A DNA stretch of 42,082 nucleotides from Bdellovibrio sp. (GCA_014378765.1 JACMNA010000158.1:1-42082), one strand, 5' to 3'; numbered from the stretch's first letter, positions 16,964 to 25,118 are shown. Translations and numbers: made by a program. The notes: generated by a model not told the origin, from the sequence alone.

Positions 16964-17491
16964 ATGTTAAAATTAACTATACCAAGATTGATGGCTATTC
17001 ATTTTTTGATAAATGTTCTGCTTCTATTATTGGTCTCAGAGGGATTTTCTCACAGATCAAGTGCTGCAAAAAGCATTTTGCAAATTCCACTTTTTGCATG
17101 GCCAATTTGGTTCTTTTTTCTAGGGCAAGGCTGGAAACGAATTTTATCAGTTTCTGCCGCCGTGGTTTTTTCGTTAGTAATGGTAGTAGGCTATTTATCG
17201 AAAGACGAAAACTTACTTCAAAGGCGGCGCTTTACGACTTCGCAAGGGCAAGTCTTCATCATTCAACAATTTGATTTTGATCATAGTAAAGAATTGCCCG
17301 ATCAAATCGCGCTAGAAAGACCCTTGCCTTTTGGCTTTACCAAAACTATCGAAAGTTATCATCCCAAAAAAAACTCATCTATCGGCAAAATTTCTGAAGC
17401 CAAAGTCATTGATAATACATTTGTTATAAAGGGCGAATGGGGTTCATATCTTTTTAAGCACAACGGCAACCAGCTACAGTTAGTCCAATAG
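16964..17491 (+). CDS. Small membrane protein of unknown function
   Basis: 175 residues from ATG 16964, chosen because AGGA lies nine bases upstream; the frame extends back to a GTG at 16865 with no ribosome site. Two or three membrane helices fill the first ~90 residues (PRLMAIHFLINVLLLLLVS, ILQIPLFAWPIWFFFLG, ILSVSAAVVFSLVMVVGYL). A soluble tail of ~85 residues follows. No family recognised. It converges on the retinal-forming gene blh, is bracketed by two copies of a 65-bp direct repeat and is followed by a strong terminator. Confidence 0.55.
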   Translation: MLKLTIPRLMAIHFLINVLLLLLVSEGFSHRSSAAKSILQIPLFAWPIWFFFLGQGWKRILSVSAAVVFSLVMVVGYLSKDENLLQRRRFTTSQGQVFIIQQFDFDHSKELPDQIALERPLPFGFTKTIESYHPKKNSSIGKISEAKVIDNTFVIKGEWGSYLFKHNGNQLQLVQ

Positions 17492-17521
17492 CACTTCCTT
17501 GTGAAAATTTTTAGTTACGCC

Positions 17522-17590
17522 AAAACTCCGCAATGATGATCTGTCCCCCGCAAAAGGGACAGATCACGAAAGCGGAGTTTTTTATTTCTT
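17522..17590 (+). terminator. Strong two-part hairpin terminator
   Basis: Outer arms AAAACTCCGC (17522-17531) and GCGGAGTTTT (17572-17581) pair perfectly, and inside them GATCTGTCCC (17538-17547) pairs with GGGACAGATC (17556-17565). A T-rich run follows. It ends transcription of the membrane-protein gene and may also act on the convergent blh message, although the minus-strand T-run is only four bases. Confidence 0.85.
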
Positions 17591-17708
17591 TTTCCTGTCC
17601 CCAAGAGAAAACATCTAAATATACATAATTTTAATTTTTCGGCAGGGGGTAGGGCGGGAATCACTATATTCAAAAGTCAGCAATGATTGCATTAATGATC
17701 TGGCCAGC

Positions 17709-17774
17709 AAAGCGAACCTTTCCGTGCAGGGCTGTGGGGACGAGTTTTTTTCTTTTCTAAATTCTTTGCTAAAA
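17709..17774 (+). repeat. 65-bp imperfect direct repeat, copy 2
   Basis: This copy begins AAAGCGAACC, passes through GTGCAGGGCTGTGGGGACGAG and ends TTTTCTAAATTCTTTGCTAAAA. It is collinear with 16758-16821. It stops 42 bases before the end of the convergent blh gene. The region 17492-17815 otherwise holds only the terminator above. Confidence 0.7.
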
Positions 17775-17815
17775 GTGGGTCTATGGAATGAAAAACTAAT
17801 GCAAAAGAAACCATT

Positions 17816-18709
17816 TTATACGGATTTGCGGGAGTGGAAATTCGAGCCATCTAGTAAAACCATGTGTGGAACAGTTAATGCGGCTAAGCCTACGAATACA
17901 ATTTGAACGACTCGTGCGTCGAACGAGCTTTCGGTTGGAAAAAGCCAAACGACAGCTCCGACTAAACTCACAGCTAGGGTTGGCAAAGTCGATGCTGCAA
18001 GAAATATTCGAAAGGTGGTTATGGTTAATGACTTTGTTAATTCTGACATTCTTATAATATGTCGAGCGCTGTGCATTCCACAAAAAAACACCGTAAATGC
18101 AGTAAGAGGCGACGCGTAAGTTGCAAGCAGTCCGACTGAGATCATTTCTATTGCGGATAGCCAGTCTTTTTTAAGCCTTAGCAGGCAAGAAGTAAATAGA
18201 CCTAAAGCCCAAGGCCAAGCAATTATGTGCAGACCGTCGACTAGAGGCCTTGCATCCCCGATCTTCACAAGGAACGAAAATATTCGTAAAACTTCATCTG
18301 CATGAAGCAGGGTAGGCAAAAAAACAATCGAACCTCCGTAAAGTATTCGACTTGTAAACGAAGGATTTGAGACAGGATCTTGCGAGAAGTGAAAAACTGA
18401 GATTATTAGGAAAGTGACTAAAAAAAGCAGGGGAAACACTTTCCAGATCTGTAAAAAAAATACTGCGATCGATAAATAAATTAGAATAAAAATAAGCCAT
18501 CTCTTTAGACTATTTAAATGGAAACGATTTTTAGCAAACAGCGTATCAAGTGCGCCATGGGGCAAGCCTAAAGTCGCAATCATAATTGCAAGAAAAACAA
18601 CTTCAGTAGAATCGGAAAGCAGTGCCGTTGTAGACGCTAAAATAGCGAACAAAAAAGCAAGTGCGCAAAAGGCGATTCCCTGAATTTTAATGAACTTCAT
18701 GGAATTCAT
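17816..18709 (-). CDS. blh: Beta-carotene 15,15'-dioxygenase, Brp/Blh family
   Basis: 297 residues, an integral membrane protein with about seven or eight helices. The conserved histidines of the Brp/Blh family are present: GLPHGALD near residue 50, HFSQD near 107, HADEV near 136, CGMHSARHI near 211-219 and TVPHMVL near 280. The enzyme splits beta-carotene into two retinal molecules, the chromophore for rhodopsin. It starts 32 bases after the rhodopsin stop on the same strand, so both are one transcript. A GAGG site lies 11 bases before the first ATG. Beta-carotene synthesis genes are not in this window. Confidence 0.9.
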   Translation of the reverse strand: MNSMKFIKIQGIAFCALAFLFAILASTTALLSDSTEVVFLAIMIATLGLPHGALDTLFAKNRFHLNSLKRWLIFILIYLSIAVFFLQIWKVFPLLFLVTFLIISVFHFSQDPVSNPSFTSRILYGGSIVFLPTLLHADEVLRIFSFLVKIGDARPLVDGLHIIAWPWALGLFTSCLLRLKKDWLSAIEMISVGLLATYASPLTAFTVFFCGMHSARHIIRMSELTKSLTITTFRIFLAASTLPTLAVSLVGAVVWLFPTESSFDARVVQIVFVGLAALTVPHMVLLDGSNFHSRKSV

Positions 18710-18741
18710 CGACTTTTGCGCCTCGTTTCTAAAAAACTGAT

Positions 18742-19545
18742 TTATTTTTTTAATGCAGCTGCGTTATCAGTTTCAGCTACAGCAACTGACCAAATAATTA
18801 CGCCAAATGCAATTTTGTTCAGAACGTCTGCTAAATTGTAAATAATATTTAAGGACTTCATACTTTCTGCAGGACCTTGTCCAGTTAAGTAACCGAAGAA
18901 ATATCCAATTGGATAAATTGCCCATCCAATAACAACAATTAAACGCATTACTTTAAATGCAGACTGTACCGAAGCCGGAGCCTGAGTTGCATTTAACTTG
19001 CTTGCTTCACCAACGAAGATTTCGTAAAGAATAAAGAACCATCCAAGCATTCCAACGATAAATGCAGGCCAAGCTGCAACGTAACCAGCCTCTCCAACAT
19101 AACCACCAACAAGCATAACTAAAGTTCCTATTAAAAGTCGCCAAAAAACTCCAGTTGGAACTTTTGTAATTGCTGACAAAATCAAAAAGAATTCGGTCAT
19201 TAGCAATGGAACTGTAATAATCCAATCTATGTAGCGAAATACAGTTGGAGTGTCACCAGTGGTGATCCAGACTTCACGCATATAGAAGTAGTGAGTTGCA
19301 GCAACTAAAGTTACTAACCCAGACACAGTCAAAGACGTTTTCCATTTTCCGGAAACACGCTGAGTTTCTAAAAAGAAAAATGCTGTTGCTGCGACTAGCG
19401 CCATCGAAATAGCCCAAAAAGAAATTCCGACAAAATCATTGGGCTTTAAAACAGTTGTCGAGGCCGCGATGGCTTCGATGGGCAGCATAGCTATTAAAGC
19501 AATGCTACTTGCAATTTTTTTACTGATTGAAAAAATCTTTCTCAT
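18742..19545 (-). CDS. Proteorhodopsin, predicted green-tuned light-driven proton pump
   Basis: 267 residues with an N-terminal signal peptide (to about AIAA, residue 28) and seven membrane helices. H85 is in ATHYFYMR. The third-helix motif RYIDWIITVPLLMTE gives D107 (proton acceptor), T111 and E118 (donor), the DTE pump signature, with L115 at the tuning position that normally means green absorption. K244 in ADVLNKIAFG is the retinal Schiff-base lysine. The helix-5 position that is glycine in xanthorhodopsin appears to be F162, so no carotenoid antenna site is expected. The AGGAAGG ribosome site is eight bases from ATG. It is co-transcribed with blh. Confidence 0.96.
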   Translation of the reverse strand: MRKIFSISKKIASSIALIAMLPIEAIAASTTVLKPNDFVGISFWAISMALVAATAFFFLETQRVSGKWKTSLTVSGLVTLVAATHYFYMREVWITTGDTPTVFRYIDWIITVPLLMTEFFLILSAITKVPTGVFWRLLIGTLVMLVGGYVGEAGYVAAWPAFIVGMLGWFFILYEIFVGEASKLNATQAPASVQSAFKVMRLIVVIGWAIYPIGYFFGYLTGQGPAESMKSLNIIYNLADVLNKIAFGVIIWSVAVAETDNAAALKK

Positions 19546-19561
19546 GGTGGTTGCCTTCCTG

Positions 19562-19585
19562 CTCGCAGGTCGTTGACAATGCGAG
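19562..19585 (-). promoter_or_regulatory. Leader hairpin upstream of the rhodopsin ribosome site
   Basis: On the minus strand CTCGCA pairs with TGCGAG around a 12-base loop, ending a few bases before the AGGAAGG site. It could stabilise the rhodopsin message or affect translation. Confidence 0.35.
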
Positions 19586-19620
19586 GAAAATTAATGTTGC
19601 AGTATAAATCTTTGTACTTG

Positions 19621-19648
19621 ATCTTAAAAGCAATCCTTTGAAAATCAA
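19621..19648 (-). promoter_or_regulatory. Candidate promoter of the rhodopsin-blh operon
   Basis: On the minus strand TTGATT (19648-19643) and TAAGAT (19626-19621) are 16 bases apart. Transcription would begin near 19613, leaving a leader of about 68 bases that includes the hairpin at 19562-19585. Matches to the sigma-70 consensus are moderate. Confidence 0.4.
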
Positions 19649-20249
19649 GACAATGTTATCCGCATAGCTTTTCTCTATCGTTGCTATTGATTGCTTCAAT
19701 AGCTGCAGATAAGGAAATAAAGCAAAATTCATACGAATAATTAATTCAGTGCACGTTAATGTGCTTTCTTAACATCGATTGAAAATTACATTTAAAAACA
19801 ATGATTACGTCTCGAACTTCTGCTCAAATTTAATTCGAAAAAAAATGTACACACCAGAGAATAGCAAGTCTTAAGCCCGAATTATTCAAGTCTTACATTT
19901 AGCTTTGCCTTGGTTCTTGTTAAAATTGTGTGATTGCAACTCTAAGCAAACAATTTATAAGTCCGCCGCAAAATCGTATTTATCTTGGAGTTTTTTATAA
20001 AAATTAATTCGTAGGATGGTCTTGGGGATTTTAATATACTTCAACAACGCTTAATATGTGTAATTCGGCTGTATTGCCTGCACAGAGGCGAAAAGGCATT
20101 TACACATTTTCGCGCAGTAAAATTTCAGATGAAAAAGGCGAACTAATTTCTAGCAGGGTGGGGTGTATAAAAAAAATCAGGCTAGCATGTGGCAATTGGC
20201 GGGTGACATTTCTCCAAATTAAGATAAAGAATTTTGCTAATTAAGTTTA
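19649..20249. other. Gene-free stretch upstream of the rhodopsin operon
   Basis: About 600 AT-rich bases. The only structure I see is a near-palindrome GCACGTTAATGTGC at 19751-19764, a possible operator. A 62-codon open frame at 20056-20244 lacks a ribosome site and protein-like pattern and is not counted as a gene. Confidence 0.4.
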
Positions 20250-21383
20250 TTACTTTACCCAAACAATCGTGGTCGTGTCAATAATTGAGCCCCCGGCACT
20301 AAAATCCCAATCGACTTTGGCCGTATTAATTCCAACCGCACTTGGAGCCAGCGCGCCGTCGCCATCATCTTTTCCGCCGACAACCCATTCTTTAGCTCCG
20401 GCGGCCCCAGCGTTTCCAGAATCATCATCCCAGCGATCTCCGGCGGCAAGGGGTGTGGCGCAAGTGACGTGAAAACCCATCAGCAACCAATCGGCACTAT
20501 CACTGTAAGGGGCAAATGCTCCACTTTTTCCACGAATAATAAAACAGGTTGAACCGATATTCGAAGTGATAGCGGCCCCGGTTAATATTACGTTACTCTG
20601 ACTGTAAGTGGCGTACGTCGTGAACAATCCGTTAAAGGTCTGATTAACTGCCCAAGTGGCAATATTCGTTTTTGCCGCACCAGAAGCTGCATTGGTAAAA
20701 CGAATCTTTTTAAATAAGACCGTCGTGTTGGTCATACTCCAGATGTTGGCATTCCGCTGCGGACCCGCAACGGTCGGATCGACCAATCCCGATGGTTCAG
20801 CAAACTTTGGCGAAGCCCGTCGTGGGATGGCGGCTAACATCCAGCCGCCCCCATCATTAGTTTGATCACAAAAAACGTTAAAGCTTGCTGTAGCGCCACC
20901 ACCGCCATCTACATCGACGGTGTAGATGGCGCTCGTCACAAAACCAGCTGTTAACAGCGCGGAACAATCTCGTCCGGTAACGATAAAAGTTGGTAGCGAC
21001 GAGGTCAAAGTAGCGCCATCAACCGTTGCCGTTAAATTTTTAGTAGTACCAATCGTGGCACCGGTTAGCGTGGCCGTGTAAGTACCGTTGCCATTATCTG
21101 TTACCGCGCTGATAGTTCCAGATGATGTTCCGGCTCCGGTAGCTGAAACTGTAACGACATGGCCACCCCAAGGTATGACCTGGCCCGTTCGGCCCCGATA
21201 AAAAAGAGTTATAGAAACAACATCACCGATCCATAAGGAATTGCTTGAAATCGTTAATGTCGAAGCGGCCAAAGAAAAAACTTGGGCTCCACCCCAATAT
21301 CCGAAAGGAATAAACACCTGTGCAATTGTTTGAAATGAAAAAAATAAAATAGAAAGCAGAAAACTTTTTAAAACAAATTTCAC
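20250..21383 (-). CDS. Secreted protein with Ig-like and fibrinogen-like domains, QVFIPF motif
   Basis: 377 residues from GTG 21383, chosen because an AAGGA site lies 11 bases upstream, whereas the earlier ATG (21395) overlaps that site. Layout: signal peptide ending TIA; mature N-terminus QVFIPFGYW; an invasin/Big-1-like Ig domain (about 40-125) with DNGNGTYTATLTG; then DCSALLTAGFVTSAIYTVD and VFCDQTNDGGGWMLA, the cysteine-bearing signature of fibrinogen-like domains; and a long beta-rich tail with WDDDSGNAGAAGAKEW and KDDGDGA, possibly calcium-binding. Fibrinogen-like domains often bind sugars. The same QVFIPFxxW follows the signal peptide of the divergent glycine-rich protein. A cell-surface adhesin or lectin is inferred. 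Confidence 0.75.
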   Translation of the reverse strand: MKFVLKSFLLSILFFSFQTIAQVFIPFGYWGGAQVFSLAASTLTISSNSLWIGDVVSITLFYRGRTGQVIPWGGHVVTVSATGAGTSSGTISAVTDNGNGTYTATLTGATIGTTKNLTATVDGATLTSSLPTFIVTGRDCSALLTAGFVTSAIYTVDVDGGGGATASFNVFCDQTNDGGGWMLAAIPRRASPKFAEPSGLVDPTVAGPQRNANIWSMTNTTVLFKKIRFTNAASGAAKTNIATWAVNQTFNGLFTTYATYSQSNVILTGAAITSNIGSTCFIIRGKSGAFAPYSDSADWLLMGFHVTCATPLAAGDRWDDDSGNAGAAGAKEWVVGGKDDGDGALAPSAVGINTAKVDWDFSAGGSIIDTTTIVWVK

Positions 21384-21887
21384 AGGGCAACACATCCTTA
21401 CATGAACCTATGATTAGTTCAACATCCCAACAATTACTGGGCAAGCCAAATAGTCATCTTAAAAAAATAAAATGATAAGTTCAAAATGAGTTTTTTTCAG
21501 AGAAAAAATTGATATTTGTTACATCGACCAAGGTCGTGGTCAAATCTAGAATTTAGTAATTACTTATTTTAAGGCCGAATGAAGATCAAAGCGTGCGCGA
21601 CCATTATTCGCCAAAAAAATTTTATTTTTGGTGATCTGAAATCTAAACTTTTGGCTTTGCTTTTTTTATTTTTGTACGAGTACATGCTGGCCAGGTTTGT
21701 TATTCTATAGCCTGACTGTCTAATTTTAATACCATTGCTAGACCTACGACGTATCTCATTTCTTAACAGTGAAACTGTAACTGGTGTGGATTCGATATAA
21801 TAGCATTAGTATTTGAGTAACTACTATAATTTCACTTTTTTAAAGGCGTTCTTTGACGATCAAGAATAGCCTGATAATCTAAATAGA
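21384..21887. other. Divergent control region between the two QVFIPF proteins
   Basis: About 500 bases without a gene between two divergent starts. A TATAAT box lies at 21796-21801 facing the glycine-rich gene, with no good -35 partner. No repeat or terminator is evident. Its length suggests regulated expression. Confidence 0.4.
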
Positions 21888-22907
21888 ATGAGTTCCGTTA
21901 AAAAAATTATATTACTTTTATTTCTGGCAGCTCCCGTCGCGCAATCGCAGGTTTTCATTCCATTTTCTTTTTGGAAAAATCTCTGTATCCCGGGTCCGGT
22001 CATTTTTTTATATACCGGTGCCGACCAAATTTATACGATTCCGGCTAATTGCAACAGAATGAAAGTTAAAGCTTGGGGTGCCGGCGGCGCCTCTGGCGGC
22101 GGCGGCGTAATTGCGGGTGGCGTGGGTGGCGGAGCTGGTTATTCTGAAGCTTTAATTACGGTGGTTTCTGCAACTAACTATGCGATTCGAGTCGGCGGCG
22201 GCGGAGTTATGGGAACAAATTCTGGAGGCACGGCTGGCTTCGGATCAGGCGGTGGTGGTGGTGGCTACAGCGGCGCATTCACTAGCCCCGGATTGGCGGT
22301 TAAAGTTGTAGCTGCGGGCGGCGGCGGGGGTGGCGGCTCCGACAATTCGACTGCAGCAGTTGGTGCCGGCGGCGCTGGTGGCGGCACCGTCGGGTCTGCC
22401 GGCGGAAACACCTACATTGCAAATACCGGCGGCGGCGGTGGAACTTCAATCACTGGTGGAACTGCGGGAACTCAAATACAAACCGGCGGCGGCGGATCTT
22501 CCAATCCAACAGCAGGAACTTCTTTAACTGGCGGAGTTGGTGGGTATGACGGAAATGGTACTGGTTCCGCTGGCGGTACCGGCGGAGTGTATGGCGGCGG
22601 TGCCGGAGGCGCCAGCGGTAACGGAAGTTCACGACCAGGCGGCGGGGGCGCTGGAGCAGGATACTACGGGGGTGGCGGCGGAAATGCGGCCTTCGATGCG
22701 TCATCGGCCGGAGCCGCAGGTGGTGGAGGATCAAGTTTTTCAATTGTAACGGGAATTCAAACTTCTGGCTCAGGCGTAGCTCCGGCAAATACTTCTGATA
22801 CTGATTGGAAAAACAGCGCGGGCACCGGCGGTGCGGCATCTGCTGTTGGTGGAAATGGAAATAACGGCACCAATGGGTATGTTATTCTGTATTTGTTTAA
22901 AAATTAA
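21888..22907 (+). CDS. Secreted polyglycine-rich protein (ALK/phage-tip-like), QVFIPF motif
   Basis: 339 residues. A signal peptide (to about AQS, residue 20) is followed by QVFIPFSFW, then a short beta region that leads into the pattern YTIPANCNRMKVKAWGAGG, typical of the Gly_rich family related to the ALK/LTK glycine-rich domain. Residues ~65-300 are mostly glycine runs (GGGGGGYSG, AAGGGGGGGSDNS, GGGAGGASGNGS) broken by Ala, Ser, Thr and Asn, as in polyglycine-helix bundles and in some phage tail-fibre tips. The end (GNNGTNGYVILYLFKN) closes the fold. The local base composition is much more GC-rich because of glycine codons. An adhesive or receptor-binding role is inferred. No clear ribosome site. 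Confidence 0.75.
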   Translation: MSSVKKIILLLFLAAPVAQSQVFIPFSFWKNLCIPGPVIFLYTGADQIYTIPANCNRMKVKAWGAGGASGGGGVIAGGVGGGAGYSEALITVVSATNYAIRVGGGGVMGTNSGGTAGFGSGGGGGGYSGAFTSPGLAVKVVAAGGGGGGGSDNSTAAVGAGGAGGGTVGSAGGNTYIANTGGGGGTSITGGTAGTQIQTGGGGSSNPTAGTSLTGGVGGYDGNGTGSAGGTGGVYGGGAGGASGNGSSRPGGGGAGAGYYGGGGGNAAFDASSAGAAGGGGSSFSIVTGIQTSGSGVAPANTSDTDWKNSAGTGGAASAVGGNGNNGTNGYVILYLFKN

Positions 22908-22939
22908 CAAGTTGTTAACTTATCCGCTATAATTTTTTA

Positions 22940-23530
22940 ATGAAAAACAAATTACCACAAGGCTATGTCATAAAAGAAATTTCCAACCTGGATGCGTTTG
23001 CAAAACTATGGATGAAGCCCGGAAAAAGGTTTTTCAACGATCGTTCTTTATTCTTTACAAATTCTGATGTTTATACAAAAAAAGAACTTTTGACGTATAA
23101 AAAACTTCGCGAACATTTTGGTTCAGACAAACACTTTCGCATTAATTTAGGTTTATTTTATAAAAATGAATTAGCCGGATGGTCGTGGGGCTTTCAAGAA
23201 AACGCGACCGTTTTTTACATGTGCAACTCAGCAATTTTAGAAAAACATCGTCGTAAAAATTTATACACCTGTCTTATGGACGCAATGTTGAATCGTGCCA
23301 TTGAAAAAGGTTTCAAGAAAATCTACAGCCGCCATATTATTACAAATAATAACATTTTAATTGCGAAACTAAAGCACGGCTTTAAAATAACTGGTTTTGA
23401 GCTTTCTGAAGCCTTTGGGATGATGGTTGTGCTAACTTATTTTCCGCAAAAAATTGTAAATGAGATACTGGATTTTAGATCTGGGCTGAATCGCCCTAAT
23501 AAAAAAATGAAAAAGATTTTTAAGATTTAA
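22940..23530 (+). CDS. GNAT-family acetyltransferase
   Basis: 196 residues. The C-terminal two thirds show the GNAT core: a strand ending FYMCNSAILEKHRRKNLYTCLMDAML, corresponding to motif A with the acetyl-CoA pyrophosphate loop (here HRRKNLY, less canonical than Q/RxxGxG/A), then KKIYSRHIITNNNILIAKLKHGFKITGFEL, the motif B region. The substrate is unknown. It lies 32 bases after the glycine-rich protein in the same direction, so it may be co-expressed with it and could modify it or its carrier. That link is inference. Confidence 0.7.
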   Translation: MKNKLPQGYVIKEISNLDAFAKLWMKPGKRFFNDRSLFFTNSDVYTKKELLTYKKLREHFGSDKHFRINLGLFYKNELAGWSWGFQENATVFYMCNSAILEKHRRKNLYTCLMDAMLNRAIEKGFKKIYSRHIITNNNILIAKLKHGFKITGFELSEAFGMMVVLTYFPQKIVNEILDFRSGLNRPNKKMKKIFKI

Positions 23531-23536
23531 AAAGAA

Positions 23537-23965
23537 CTAAACTTTAAAAAAATCACATGTGAAACATTTCAATTCTTCTTCTTTGGAAGGCCCCGCAACT
23601 TTCGTATAATTGTCGATGGTTGCTAACACTAATTGTTTTATCGTCTCGAAGGCAGCACCCAATTTGGCAAAATCAATAACGCCGGGTCTAAAGAATAAGT
23701 TATCACTGCAAGGATCAAAAGATCCAAAGCTCGTGATTGCAAATTTAATTTCATTAATATTAAAGAGGGCGCGGGTTACGTGACCAAGCTCAAGAGATTT
23801 TTTCAACTGCGCCGTTAACTCGGCACCAATCAGACCGACTTTGAATGCTTTATCTAAAATTTCTAATGCTGCTGAAAAATTTTTGGCTTGAACAAAAGTT
23901 TGAATTTTACCTAAAACATTTTGGCTTTTTGATTTTTCAAATTGACCCCCAAAGCATTTCGACAT
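23537..23965 (-). CDS. Hypothetical protein, helical
   Basis: 142 residues, predicted mostly helical (AKNFSAALEILDKAFKVGLIGAELTAQLKKSLELG), with no signal peptide and a CFTCDFF pair near the C-terminus. No family recognised. Its start lies inside the end of a possible 46-codon gene (23937-24077) in another frame. It converges on the acetyltransferase gene with six bases between stops. Confidence 0.5.
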   Translation of the reverse strand: MSKCFGGQFEKSKSQNVLGKIQTFVQAKNFSAALEILDKAFKVGLIGAELTAQLKKSLELGHVTRALFNINEIKFAITSFGSFDPCSDNLFFRPGVIDFAKLGAAFETIKQLVLATIDNYTKVAGPSKEEELKCFTCDFFKV

Positions 23966-24077
23966 CTTTGACGGATTGAGTTTGGCGAATTTCTGCCGCC
24001 GCGCCTAATAAACTTTTTATCATTAATGAAACGCTTTCAGCTTTTTGATCTTCCGTTTGAATTTGCACCGCTGGCAT
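23937..24077 (-). CDS. Possible 46-residue small protein
   Basis: An open frame from ATG 24077 to TGA 23937 encoding MPAVQIQTEDQKAESVSLM and a helical remainder ending DVEMLWGSI. It overlaps the 142-residue gene by 29 bases in a different frame, an arrangement typical of coupled genes, and its residue use looks protein-like. There is no clear ribosome site, so it may be a real leader gene, or the true N-terminus of the downstream protein separated by a frameshift. Confidence 0.3.
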   Translation of the reverse strand: MPAVQIQTEDQKAESVSLMIKSLLGAAAEIRQTQSVKDVEMLWGSI

Positions 24078-24161
24078 TGGCCGTGTGACTGAAAGTAAAA
24101 CCGATTTTTAAGCTGTAATAAAACTAAACAAACTCTGCCAAAAAAAGTCGTCTAAATTGCG

Positions 24162-25073
24162 CTATTCAATAAAATCGGGTTCAACAAATAACCAGCGAAT
24201 TTCAGGAAATTGTTTTTTTATGACAACTTCCATTTGGTTAATATGTTCAATTAACTCCGCGCTTTGTTTGACGGTACCGGGGTGTACTTTCATTGTAAGT
24301 AACACCTCGTTTGAACCAGTAACGATTGAAATAATCTTTAACAAACGCATATCAGTATTGATTTCAAGTAAATGACGATTAATAAATTCTTTGTAGTCGG
24401 TGGAAGATTTTTCGCCAAGTAAAAGTGATTTCACTTCGCGAGCTAATAAAAACGCAACTACAACTAGTAGCATACCAATTACAATCGAGCCCATGGCGTC
24501 CCAAATAGGATTATTTGTGGCGATCGCAATAACCAGAAATACCGTAGCAATTGTTAGCCCAAGCAGAGCCGCAAGATCTTCCATAAAAATAACCATAAGT
24601 TCTGAAGAAGTTGATTTGCAAAACCAAACCCATAGTGACGGATAATGATTCACTTTAATGACTTCTTTTAGGCAAGCCCAAAACGATGTTCCCTCAAGTG
24701 CAATCGCCACAATTAATATTCCCAACGCTACACCGGGTTTAGTTAGTTCGCTCGATGGCTGCGTTAACTTATGCAGACCCTCATAAATCGCAAATACGCC
24801 GCCCAATAAAAATAACAGAAGTGCCACCATGAAAGACCAAAAAAAACTTTCGCGGCCGTAACCCAAGGGGTGCTTTTCGTCGGCAGGCTTCTTGGCTTGT
24901 TTAGCGCCAATGAGAAGAAAGACTTGATTTGTACAATCAGCGACTGAATGTATAGATTCGGCTAGCAGCGAAGCACTTTTAGTAAAATAAGCGCCAACAA
25001 ATTTCGCGGCGGCAATTCCGAGGTTTGCAATCAGCGCAACAACGATAACTTTATTCGATCCGGATGTAGCCAT
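24162..25073 (-). CDS. Cation diffusion facilitator transporter, ZnT9-like
   Basis: 303 residues with six membrane helices and a C-terminal cytoplasmic domain. H42 and D46 (ESIHSVAD) are the helix-2 metal ligands. Helix 5 has MEDLAALLG in place of HxxxD, and helix 3 contains GYGRESFFWSF, both typical of the SLC30A9/ZnT9 branch rather than classical FieF/ZitB. The family moves zinc or related divalent metals in exchange for protons; the substrate of this branch is less settled. The gene is apparently transcribed alone. Start ATG 25073. Confidence 0.85.
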   Translation of the reverse strand: MATSGSNKVIVVALIANLGIAAAKFVGAYFTKSASLLAESIHSVADCTNQVFLLIGAKQAKKPADEKHPLGYGRESFFWSFMVALLLFLLGGVFAIYEGLHKLTQPSSELTKPGVALGILIVAIALEGTSFWACLKEVIKVNHYPSLWVWFCKSTSSELMVIFMEDLAALLGLTIATVFLVIAIATNNPIWDAMGSIVIGMLLVVVAFLLAREVKSLLLGEKSSTDYKEFINRHLLEINTDMRLLKIISIVTGSNEVLLTMKVHPGTVKQSAELIEHINQMEVVIKKQFPEIRWLFVEPDFIE

Positions 25074-25118
25074 AGCGGCATAGTAAACTTGTGTTTTCGC
25101 TAATTCAATCCGAAAAAT

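Noticed and set aside
20056..20244. 62-codon open frame in the gap upstream of the rhodopsin operon
   Set aside because: No ribosome site, no protein-like pattern and no neighbour in phase.
22060..22700. Apparent DNA repeat of GGCGGC units
   Set aside because: Explained by glycine codons of one protein; the units are irregular and not a separate repeat element.
22450..22839. 129-codon open frame on the minus strand within the glycine-rich gene, rich in Arg, His and Pro
   Set aside because: It is the mirror of glycine codons (GGN read in reverse), has no ribosome site, and the plus-strand protein has a signal peptide and a recognisable family pattern.
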